Shown piece by piece: positions 1 to 5,044 of a DNA stretch of 5,044 nucleotides. A program made the position numbers and the translations under genes. Every line of letters begins with the position of its first letter. The stretch's first letter is position 1. The notes beneath the pieces were generated by a model. It was not told the origin of the DNA and did no database searches. It was given only the letters and a program-made list of their open reading frames with translations. Source of the stretch: Anaerolineae bacterium (GTDB taxonomy: Bacteria; Chloroflexota; Anaerolineae; B4-G1; SLSP01); assembly GCA_016934645.1 (NCBI GenBank), contig JAFGSL010000246.1:1-5044 (forward strand). Reading direction: 5' to 3'.

Positions 1-165
1 GAAAGCTAAATAACTTTCCCATTGGCGGTGCTTTCTATACCCGCTTTCAGTTTGAATTGGGACAGTTATTTGGTACCTATTCCTAAAGAGACATTCTCCT
101 GTAAAGCAGGTTGTTTTGCATAGAAATGTATGCGTTAGCCTTCGCAAGGTTTCCACTTACTTCTG
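1..165. other. left-edge stretch with no convincing gene
   Basis: I see no supported gene here. One frame on the plus strand is open from position 3 to a TAA at 84-86. It could be the last 27 codons of a gene entering from the left, but an open stretch this short is expected by chance. Three small inverted repeats follow: CCTG/CAGG at 98-110, GCATA/TATGC at 118-133 and CCTT/AAGG at 139-149. The first is followed on the plus strand by TTGTTTT, so it could be a weak terminator for a rightward gene. None has a T-run on the minus strand, so the kinase-like gene that ends at 166 has no clear terminator. Confidence 0.4.
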
Positions 166-831
166 CTACACTAACCCAAGTTTAACCGTTTTGAGGCGGC
201 TCAGCGCGCTGACGATGATCTCCGCTACGCCATCGATATCCAGCTTGCCGGTGTTGCATGTGAGGTGGTAGAGCAGTGGATCGTTCCAATCGATGTCGAA
301 GAACTGGCGCAGGTATGTCTCAGCCGCCAAGTCCTTGCTCTTCGTGAGATCGGTAGCCTCGCCGATGGTGATGTTCTCCCGCTCTTTGACACGCAACACC
401 CGCGCGCCAAGCGGCGCGGTAATGCGGACGTGGAGCACTCCCGGCTGTTCGCGCAAAATAGCCTGTCCGCCGCGCCCCACGATGACGACGTTACCGCGTT
501 GAAAGGCTCCCATGATGATGCTGTGCATAAAGGCCACGCCTTGTTCCTCGTTGAGGGATTGCACGTGTGGCGATTTTGCACCATCGGCATTCTTCTGTTC
601 GGTTTGAACCTTGATGCGATGTGCGCCAAACAATCGTTCCATAAAGTTGCGCATCATGTATGTATCCTCGGAGAGATCGACGACCTGATCTTCCGTGAAC
701 GCGCCAACTTCCGTGGCGACTGTGGCGATGAGATCTTTGTTGAAGTAGGTGTAGCCGAGAATGTCGCAGACACGCTCGGCGATCTCGTCGCCGCCGCTCC
801 CATATTGCCTGGAAATAGTGATGATTGCCAT
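166..831 (-). CDS. cytidylate kinase-like family protein
   Basis: This 221-residue protein matches the cytidylate_kin2 type of P-loop kinase-like proteins. The N-terminus ITISRQYGSGGDEIAERV (residues 4-21) is the family's hallmark glycine loop, followed by an LGYTYFNKDLI segment (25-35). GNVVIVGRGGQAIL (113-126) is the second conserved strand and loop. The C-terminal half, with RVLRVKERENI, the Y173 to W182 segment and NTGKLDID, is the usual nucleotide-kinase lid and closing helices. The loop has Gly14-Asp15 where true kinases have Lys-Ser/Thr; loss of the lysine is usual in this family as I recall it. Whether these proteins phosphorylate CMP is not known to me, so the name reflects homology only. 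The frame is open back to 966, but the ATG at 829-831 is chosen because a strong Shine-Dalgarno site lies 5 bases upstream and the family motif begins right there. The length fits the family. The protein is soluble, with no signal peptide, and is transcribed divergently from the NB-ARC gene. Confidence 0.88.
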   Translation of the reverse strand: MAIITISRQYGSGGDEIAERVCDILGYTYFNKDLIATVATEVGAFTEDQVVDLSEDTYMMRNFMERLFGAHRIKVQTEQKNADGAKSPHVQSLNEEQGVAFMHSIIMGAFQRGNVVIVGRGGQAILREQPGVLHVRITAPLGARVLRVKERENITIGEATDLTKSKDLAAETYLRQFFDIDWNDPLLYHLTCNTGKLDIDGVAEIIVSALSRLKTVKLGLV

Positions 832-836
832 TGCGT

Positions 837-844
837 ACCTCCTT
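837..844 (-). promoter_or_regulatory. Shine-Dalgarno site of the kinase-like gene
   Basis: Read on the minus strand this is AAGGAGGT, followed by ACGCA and then ATG at 831-829. It is a near-perfect anti-16S match at 5-base spacing. It decides the start in favour of the 221-residue product over the longer open frame that runs back to an ATG at 966. Confidence 0.9.
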
Positions 845-974
845 ACGAAAATGGTCTGATAGTCGCTAGTTGAGTGATCCTGGTGGCGAGTTGCTGTGTG
901 GCAGGCTAGGTATGACTTGCGCGGGATGTGGTTGAGATGTCGGGATGGGCGTGGATGTGCCTGCACTGACTTTA

Positions 975-1003
975 ACTATAGCAGAAGTTAGCCAGTTTAC
1001 CAA
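975..1003 (-). promoter_or_regulatory. extended -10 promoter for the kinase-like gene
   Basis: On the minus strand TTGGTA (1003-998, 4 of 6 to the -35 consensus) is followed after 17 bases by TATAGT (980-975, 5 of 6). A TGC directly before it (983-981) makes an extended -10 element. Transcription would start near 968, giving a leader of about 137 bases. The leader carries four GATGT/GATGG units read on the plus strand (925, 936, 944, 954), whose meaning is unclear. The assignment is by motif only. Confidence 0.55.
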
Positions 1004-1046
1004 TGCAAACTGATACCCGTTTTCCGCGCCTTTGTCAGGGTGTCAT

Positions 1047-1075
1047 TTGCTTTTATCGGCAAGCGCCTCTACAAT
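1047..1075 (+). promoter_or_regulatory. candidate promoter for the NB-ARC gene
   Basis: TTGCTT (1047-1052, weak -35) is followed by a 17-base spacer and TACAAT (1070-1075, 5 of 6 to the -10). Transcription would start near 1082, leaving a leader of only about 18 bases before the ATG at 1100. The -10 sits inside a small inverted repeat, CTCTA-CAA-TAGAG (1067-1079), which could be an operator or chance. It is back to back with the kinase-like gene's promoter, with about 115 bases between the two predicted starts. Confidence 0.4.
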
Positions 1076-1099
1076 AGAGCCTAGATTTGAGTTTGAACA

Positions 1100-2800
1100 A
1101 TGGGGTGTGGGGTGGCGCAAAAACTTTCGCCAGGAACCGAGCTAAAGCTGTTTGTCAGTCCGCCGGAGTTGCGATTTAATATTACGCCGCCGCCGTTCCG
1201 TTTTGTTGGACGGCGGGCAGAGCTTGCAGACCTGATGGCGAACTTTGATCGTGGGGTGCTGATTACCAGCGCCACCGGCGATCTGGGGGAGGGCGCGACG
1301 GCCTTGGCCCGCCAATTGGCTGCGGAGTTGGCCAAGGACTTCCCTGATGGCTGCCTGGAGATCGACCTGCGTGGGGGAATGCCAGATTCTGTGACCTCCC
1401 TGGATCCTGGTCAGGTACAGCGCCGTCTCCTCAGACCATTCTATCCCGACGCCCTATTGCCAGAAGAGCAAGGCGAACTGGATCGTCTGTACCGCAAGAC
1501 ATTTAGTAGTCTTAAGGTTCTGCTGCTGTTGGACAACGCCGCCAGCCCTACACAATTGCGGCGTTTGTTGCCCCGCCAACCCTCGGCGGTGATTGTGACC
1601 GCACGAAATGAATTCCCCGTTTCGTCAAAGCTGTATTCGCTCAGTTTGCACAGACTGCGAGCGGAAGACGCGCGCGCGTTGCTATTGCAGATCGTGCCTG
1701 AGTGCGCCAGGATGCCACAGCGGATGCTCAACAAAATTCTACAACGTTTTGGTGGTAGTCCACTAGCACTGCGCCTGGTGGGAGCACTGTTGCGCGATTC
1801 CTATGAGCAAACGCCCCGCGGACGCGGTCTGCCGCGCGGACGCGGTCAGCCACGCGCTTTGCTGTTGCAGTATAACGCGATCAAGAAACGGTTGACGGCG
1901 TTGCGCACCTCCGATGCCAATCTTGCGGTAACCATCGCGCTGGAACTGGCCTACGAAGCTATGCCGGCAGAACAATGTGCTTACTTCGAGGCGCTGGCGG
2001 TATTCCCTGCACCTTTCACTCGCCTTGCGGCTATGGTTGTCTGGGGTGTCGATATGGAAACCGCCGATGCGCTGCTCGTGGCCTTCGTCCGCAGCAACTT
2101 GGTGATGTACACACCTGAGACCGAGCTTTACGCGTTGCACGAAATGGTGTCCTTTTACGCGCAAGAGCTTATGCTTGGACAGCCGGATCGTACCCGTCTT
2201 GTTATGGCGCGCTATGCGCACTACGTGCTGGCTGAAGCTGCTCGGGCCAGCGACCTTTACAACACACGCGGACCCTTCCGAGACGAAGGTGTATGGCGTT
2301 TCAGCGCGATTTGGCCGCATCTGTGGGCAGCCTGGTTGCGGATGAGCGGTGCTGATCCCAGTTGGCCATATTCGGGGAACGTCAATCGCTGGCTGTGTGA
2401 CGTAGTGCTGCGCGTTTTCCCCATGTTGAGCCGGGTGCTGCCGATGACGGAGCAGATGATCATTTTGGAGCGTGTGCTGGAATCGGCGCAACGTCTGGAT
2501 CGCCAAGCCGAAGCGACGACGCTGTATTTCATGGGACAAATCCATACAGCGCAGGAAGAGCATACGAAGGCGCTCAAATGCTATGAACGGTATCTCATGA
2601 CCGTGTATGAACTGCACGACCGCAAGTCCGAAGCCGAGGCCCTGATGCACATCGGCGGCGCGTGTGGCGCTTTGGGTGACACCAAGCGCGCGCAGGAAAG
2701 CTGGCGGCACGCCCTGGCTCTCTTCAGGATGATCGGCGATCCGCGCGCTGCGCAACTTCGCGTGTGGCTGGAAGCGCTAGAACGGAAACTAACGCGTTGA
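1100..2800 (+). CDS. NB-ARC/TPR protein with degenerate Walker A, no effector domain
   Basis: This 566-residue protein is related to the NB-ARC (STAND) part of AfsR/SARP-type and XRE-NB-ARC regulators. In order it shows the entry motif FVGRRAEL (35-42); the P-loop GDLGEGAT (60-67); Walker B LLLLDNAASPTQLRRLLP (141-158); a sensor strand AVIVTARN (163-170); the GLPL-like FGGSPLAL (217-224); a winged-helix region around 275-335; an MHD-like ALHEMVSFYAQEL (345-357); and a C-terminal helical part with two TPR-like repeats near 472-506 and 512-548. STAND proteins normally use ATP-driven oligomerisation to switch a fused effector on. Two things are odd here. The P-loop lysine is Ala66, so ATP binding should be weak or absent, and only about 34 residues precede the NB-ARC, so there is no fused effector or HTH. 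No good Shine-Dalgarno precedes the ATG at 1100; a GTG at 1112 is an alternative start. An in-frame TGA at 1094 limits the upstream extent. The protein looks soluble. Its role is unknown: it may be a scaffold, a regulator acting with a partner, or a decaying paralogue. Confidence 0.85.
   Translation: MGCGVAQKLSPGTELKLFVSPPELRFNITPPPFRFVGRRAELADLMANFDRGVLITSATGDLGEGATALARQLAAELAKDFPDGCLEIDLRGGMPDSVTSLDPGQVQRRLLRPFYPDALLPEEQGELDRLYRKTFSSLKVLLLLDNAASPTQLRRLLPRQPSAVIVTARNEFPVSSKLYSLSLHRLRAEDARALLLQIVPECARMPQRMLNKILQRFGGSPLALRLVGALLRDSYEQTPRGRGLPRGRGQPRALLLQYNAIKKRLTALRTSDANLAVTIALELAYEAMPAEQCAYFEALAVFPAPFTRLAAMVVWGVDMETADALLVAFVRSNLVMYTPETELYALHEMVSFYAQELMLGQPDRTRLVMARYAHYVLAEAARASDLYNTRGPFRDEGVWRFSAIWPHLWAAWLRMSGADPSWPYSGNVNRWLCDVVLRVFPMLSRVLPMTEQMIILERVLESAQRLDRQAEATTLYFMGQIHTAQEEHTKALKCYERYLMTVYELHDRKSEAEALMHIGGACGALGDTKRAQESWRHALALFRMIGDPRAAQLRVWLEALERKLTR
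1814..1849 (+). repeat. 18-bp tandem duplication inside the NB-ARC gene
   Basis: Two adjacent 18-base units (1814-1831 and 1832-1849) share the 13-base core CGCGGACGCGGTC and encode PRGRGL then PRGRGQ (residues 239-250). The duplication keeps the frame and falls just after the GLPL-like motif, where relatives usually have a linker. It adds a basic, Gly/Arg-rich loop. Confidence 0.85.
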
Positions 2801-2809
2801 AAAAATCTG

Positions 2810-2818
2810 TGCTAAAAT
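2810..2818 (+). promoter_or_regulatory. extended -10 promoter for the TumE-type cassette
   Basis: TGC followed by TAAAAT (2813-2818, 5 of 6 to the -10) forms an extended -10 element that begins 10 bases after the NB-ARC stop codon. There is no recognisable -35 at 16-18 bases. The TTGAAA at 2797-2802 is too close, with a 10-base spacer. Transcription would start near 2825, leaving a leader of about 24 bases. The cassette may also be read through from the NB-ARC gene, since no terminator lies between. Confidence 0.5.
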
Positions 2819-2836
2819 GAAGGTACAGTATCGGTC

Positions 2837-2842
2837 AGGTGA
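2837..2842 (+). promoter_or_regulatory. Shine-Dalgarno site of the putative antitoxin gene
   Basis: AGGTGA is followed by six bases (AAAGAA) and then the ATG at 2849. This supports that start. The downstream toxin-like gene has no comparable site. Confidence 0.7.
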
Positions 2843-2848
2843 AAAGAA

Positions 2849-3133
2849 ATGACGACGTATACAGCAGAAAGCGTGTTGGCATCGCTAGGATATGCTGATC
2901 CATTGGACGCTGCCCGGCAGCAAGCGAGGATGATTCTCTTGGGGCGCAGAGCGCGTTATGAGGCGCGGATTCAGTCATTGGAAACCAAGTGGGGCTGTTC
3001 CGTTGCAGATATGCGCGCGCGCTATATGCTTGAGGGTCAAGAGGATTTCGAAGCTGATGACGATTATGTGCAGTGGCAATGGTACCTGGATGCACTGGCT
3101 TCACTCGATGCTCAAATAGCAGCTATCTCCTGA
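2849..3133 (+). CDS. putative antitoxin partner of the TumE-family gene
   Basis: This is a 94-residue soluble protein that I cannot assign to a named domain. It looks almost entirely helical. An N-terminal part (1-25) is followed by a basic helix with RRARYEARIQSLETKWG (33-49), a helix SVADMRARYMLEG (51-63), a sharply acidic patch EDFEADDDY (65-73), the aromatic WQWY (76-79) and a final helix. Small proteins with this acidic-then-WxWY ending are, as I recall, often encoded directly upstream of TumE-family genes in Chloroflexota and cyanobacteria, which suggests an antitoxin that binds the next product. That role is inferred from position and size. No HTH or ribbon-helix-helix is evident, so autoregulation by DNA binding is not supported. 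The start is backed by a Shine-Dalgarno site, and the stop is TGA. The next gene begins 9 bases later in the same reading frame, so the two are almost certainly co-transcribed. Confidence 0.72.
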   Translation: MTTYTAESVLASLGYADPLDAARQQARMILLGRRARYEARIQSLETKWGCSVADMRARYMLEGQEDFEADDDYVQWQWYLDALASLDAQIAAIS

Positions 3134-3142
3134 ATTCGTGTT

Positions 3143-3496
3143 ATGTTACGGCTTTTTGAGCAGCATTCTGATTTGATTGAATCCTGGCATCTCCTTCGTT
3201 ATGAACAAGAGGGAGATGCCTATATGTTACACATTGTCGTATATTTGCGCGATGCGAGTCGGCTAGACCTACGAGACTATGTGTTTGCCGATGGACAACG
3301 TAAGTATGCCTATCATTGGATGAATATTGGTGGAACACTGCGCTGTCGTTGGGACAATGCTCCACATTGGCCAACTATCAGCACTGCACCACACCATCAA
3401 CATCTTCCTGGGCAGGATATCCCTGAGCCATCGCTGATCACTAATTTGGAGGATCTGCTGGCTTTCATCACCGAGAAATTTGCTTCGGAATTGTAG
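3143..3496 (+). CDS. TumE-family (DUF6516) putative toxin
   Basis: This 117-residue protein has the pattern of the TumE toxin-antitoxin family, formerly DUF6516. An N-terminal beta-rich part (about 18-50, with YMLHIVVYLRDASRLDLRDY) leads to KYAYHWM (54-60). The family core CRWDNAPHW (68-76) follows, then the His cluster APHHQHLPG (82-90) and a C-terminal helix LITNLEDLLAFITEKF (98-113). The Asp-Asn-x-Pro-His and Pro-His-His-x-His elements are the conserved polar residues one would expect at an active site. The length fits the family. The biochemical target is not known to me. The ATG at 3143 has no clear Shine-Dalgarno, so translation is probably coupled to the upstream gene, which ends 9 bases before. 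The stop is TAG. Sampled 60-base lines here are about 43-52% GC by hand count, against about 68-72% in sampled lines of the iron-sulfur gene, which fits a mobile accessory cassette. Confidence 0.8.
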   Translation: MLRLFEQHSDLIESWHLLRYEQEGDAYMLHIVVYLRDASRLDLRDYVFADGQRKYAYHWMNIGGTLRCRWDNAPHWPTISTAPHHQHLPGQDIPEPSLITNLEDLLAFITEKFASEL

Positions 3497-3523
3497 TGTG
3501 ATTCGTGTATTAGTCATAACACA

Positions 3524-3558
3524 AAACGCGCCCGATTGTAGACCAATCGGGCGCGTTT
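3524..3558. terminator. bidirectional terminator between convergent genes
   Basis: A perfect 15-bp inverted repeat (3524-3538 and 3544-3558) with a 5-base loop (TAGAC) has a GC-rich core flanked by AAA/TTT. On the plus strand it runs into TTTCTTGAGTTTG, on the minus strand into TTTTGTGTTATG. It lies 27 bases after the toxin-like stop and 12 bases after the stop of the minus-strand iron-sulfur gene, so it can serve both. The T-tracts are short on each side. Confidence 0.88.
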
Positions 3559-3570
3559 CTTGAGTTTGTG

Positions 3571-5044
3571 TCAATTTCCTTTCAGATACGCAATCATCGG
3601 CTCGGTGACGAGTGGCACGACATCGCCGATCATGTGTGGCATCAGGTTATCCATCACCTTTGGCATCAGGTCGGGCATCTGCTCGGCCATGTAGTCGGGC
3701 ATCGGAATCTGCGCCGCGACGCGAGCCAGCATCGTGTCCATCACTTTTGGCATCATCATCGGCAGCAATTTCGGGAAGAGGATGGGGAACATCGGTTTCA
3801 TCATCCCCAGCGCGCCGGGGATTTTGCCCATCGCGCGCATCATCTTGCCCATCCCAAAGGGCATCGCGTCGATCAGTTCGGGCCACATCGTCCCCATCAG
3901 GGCGGCGAAGCCCTGCGGCGTCATTAGCGCGATCATTGCCTCGAAGACGGCCCACTGCGCCTTGACCTCCGGGTGCGGATCGGGGAAGTCGGTGTAGCCA
4001 AGGGCTTCGGCGCAGAAGCGCGCCAGATCGACCACTTCAATGTCCAGGTTCTTTTTGTCGCGGGAGACGCGGAACTGGAATTCGCAGCACGGGCACGCCG
4101 CCAGCACTTTCTGCGCGCCGGCCTCGACAGCCTCGTCCAGCCGGTGCTTGCCAATGTCGGCGGCGACCGGCGGGTCTTTGATGAGCGTCAGCACGCTGCC
4201 GCAGCAGTGCGCCGTGTCGCGGTTGTACTCCATTTCGACGTAGTTTGCGCCGGGGATGGCCTTGATCACATCACGGGGTTCCTCGTAGATGTGCGAGACG
4301 CGCCCCATGTGACAGGAATCGTGCCACGTCACGTTGACCGGTTCGATGCCCTCCTCCGGGAAGGCGAACGAACCATCGCGAATCTTCTCCGCTACCACTT
4401 CGCTGTAGTGCTTGGACGTGATGTTGTATTCGATGCCCAATTTCTCAGCCCACTCCGGGTAAACGTGCCGCCACATCATATTGCACGCCGGGCACGAGGT
4501 GATCACGGTATCGGCCCCGACGCTTTTGACGGCGGCGATGTTCTTCTTCACGGTTTCGGCGAAGACTTCCCACTTGCCGGCAACGAGCATCGGCGTGCCG
4601 CAGCAGTTTTCCTTCTTGCCGACATAGGTGAAGTCCACACCCGCCTCGTCCAGCAACCGCACCGTCGCCTGCCCGATGTCGTGTTCGACATAACTCACCG
4701 TACATCCGGCGAAGTAGGCGGCTTTCGCCTTCTTTCCGCTGTGCTTCTCCCGCAGGTCTTCCGGGAACCAGGCGTCGCGGTTTTTGCGATACCCGGCCCA
4801 GATGTTGCCCTGGTCGGTGAGCGCCGCCGCCATCATCTCGAAGGGCGGGAAGGTCATCTGACCGTCTTCGTGAATCAATTTGCCGCGCAATTTCATCCAC
4901 GAAGGCTCGATGGGCAGCGAGGCTGAACAGCGCAGGTTGCACAGTTCGCAGGTGGTGCAGACCAGGAAGGTATCGACCATAAACTGATCCCATTGCTCGC
5001 GGCCTTCCATATACTCGCGCAGCCAGTACCACTTGCCGCGCGGA
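3571..5044 (-). CDS. HdrD/GlpC-like iron-sulfur protein with Met-rich tail (5' partial)
   Basis: This is an electron-transfer protein of the heterodisulfide reductase D type. Its frame stays open to the right edge, so the N-terminus is missing. Residues are numbered from the internal Met at 5010; PRGKWYWLREY precedes it. A ferredoxin [4Fe-4S] motif CTTCELCNLRC is at 18-28; a first such cluster, usual in the family, would lie outside the window. Two CCG domains follow, each fitting CX31-39CCX35-36CXXC: C103, C136-C137, C173/C176; and C233, C269-C270, C306/C309. Such domains bind non-cubane [4Fe-4S] clusters and pass electrons to disulfides, quinones or flavoprotein partners. From about residue 353 to the end (3574-3954) is a tail with 25 methionines in 127 residues, many as Met-Pro, not part of the HdrD core. 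The tail has no charge-free membrane span. The real substrate cannot be told, and the neighbours that would reveal it lie beyond the edge. The stop TGA is at 3571-3573. Confidence 0.88.
   Translation of the reverse strand, partial: PRGKWYWLREYMEGREQWDQFMVDTFLVCTTCELCNLRCSASLPIEPSWMKLRGKLIHEDGQMTFPPFEMMAAALTDQGNIWAGYRKNRDAWFPEDLREKHSGKKAKAAYFAGCTVSYVEHDIGQATVRLLDEAGVDFTYVGKKENCCGTPMLVAGKWEVFAETVKKNIAAVKSVGADTVITSCPACNMMWRHVYPEWAEKLGIEYNITSKHYSEVVAEKIRDGSFAFPEEGIEPVNVTWHDSCHMGRVSHIYEEPRDVIKAIPGANYVEMEYNRDTAHCCGSVLTLIKDPPVAADIGKHRLDEAVEAGAQKVLAACPCCEFQFRVSRDKKNLDIEVVDLARFCAEALGYTDFPDPHPEVKAQWAVFEAMIALMTPQGFAALMGTMWPELIDAMPFGMGKMMRAMGKIPGALGMMKPMFPILFPKLLPMMMPKVMDTMLARVAAQIPMPDYMAEQMPDLMPKVMDNLMPHMIGDVVPLVTEPMIAYLKGN
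3650..3755 (-). repeat. imperfect repeat in the Met-rich tail of the Hdr-like gene
   Basis: The 19-base string TCCATCACYTTTGGCATCA (plus-strand reading) occurs at 3650-3668 and again at 3737-3755, differing at one base. The copies are 87 bases (29 codons) apart and encode Met-Pro-Lys-Val-Met-Asp both times (residues 420-425 and 449-454). They mark an internal duplication within the tail. Confidence 0.75.

Noticed and set aside
265..873. 202-codon open frame on the plus strand opposite the kinase-like gene
   Set aside because: The minus-strand gene has the family motifs and an excellent Shine-Dalgarno site; this frame has neither.
832..966. Longer N-terminus for the kinase-like protein starting at 966
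   Set aside because: The extra 45 residues are His/Arg-rich and unlike the family, the predicted transcript starts only 2 bases or so before that ATG, and the strong ribosome binding site sits at the internal ATG at 829-831.
1100..1117. MGC start of the NB-ARC protein as a lipoprotein or acylation signal
   Set aside because: There is no hydrophobic signal segment or lipobox before the cysteine, and the start could instead be the GTG at 1112.
1763..2755. 330-codon open frame on the minus strand opposite the NB-ARC gene
   Set aside because: It lies wholly inside a gene with clear family motifs on the other strand. Its product is low-complexity and His/Arg/Gln-rich with no recognisable domain, as expected of an antisense shadow.
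2797..2818. TTGAAA with TAAAAT as a classical -35/-10 pair
   Set aside because: The spacer is only 10 bases, far too short. The extended -10 alone is kept as the promoter candidate.
3973..4926. 317-codon open frame on the plus strand opposite the iron-sulfur gene
   Set aside because: It is the antisense of a high-GC gene whose cysteine motifs are intact. The product is rich in Val/Arg/Asp/His with no known motif, typical of a complementary-strand shadow.
1..5044. CRISPR array, tRNA, rRNA, insertion sequence or attachment sites
   Set aside because: I saw no regularly spaced direct repeats, no cloverleaf-like sequence, no transposase motifs and no flanking inverted repeats.

Overview
The window has five protein-coding genes and is probably bacterial. 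A Chloroflexota (Anaerolineae-like) source is my best guess, at low confidence. It rests on the mix of gene families: a kinase of the cytidylate_kin2 type, an orphan NB-ARC/TPR protein, a TumE-type toxin-antitoxin pair, and a HdrD-like iron-sulfur protein with a Met/Pro-rich tail. TGA and TAG both act as ordinary stops, and two of the three promoter candidates have an extended -10 (TGN) element.

Layout. Positions 1-165 hold no convincing gene. Positions 166-831 (minus strand) encode a 221-residue cytidylate-kinase-like protein with a near-perfect Shine-Dalgarno site. Positions 832-1099 are a divergent intergenic region with one promoter candidate facing each way. Positions 1100-2800 (plus) encode a 566-residue NB-ARC ATPase-like protein with C-terminal TPR repeats. 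It has no N-terminal effector or DNA-binding domain, and its Walker A lysine is replaced by alanine. A promoter candidate just past its stop precedes a two-gene cassette at 2849-3496 (plus): a 94-residue putative antitoxin, then a 117-residue TumE-family (DUF6516) putative toxin. A 15-bp perfect hairpin at 3524-3558 separates this cassette from the convergent gene that follows. That gene, from 3571 to the right edge (minus), encodes a HdrD/GlpC-like protein with one visible ferredoxin-type [4Fe-4S] motif, two complete CCG cysteine-rich domains and a tail of about 127 residues that is about 20% methionine. Its N-terminus lies outside the window.

The genes do not form one obvious pathway. The kinase-like and NB-ARC genes share a divergent control region. 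The TumE pair looks like a small accessory module, with lower GC in sampled stretches than the iron-sulfur gene beside it. The iron-sulfur protein is probably an electron-transfer component belonging to an operon that continues past the right edge. The points most worth a second look are the degenerate P-loop of the effectorless NB-ARC protein, the Met-rich tail of the Hdr-like protein, and the TumE pair, whose two genes share one reading frame across a single UGA.
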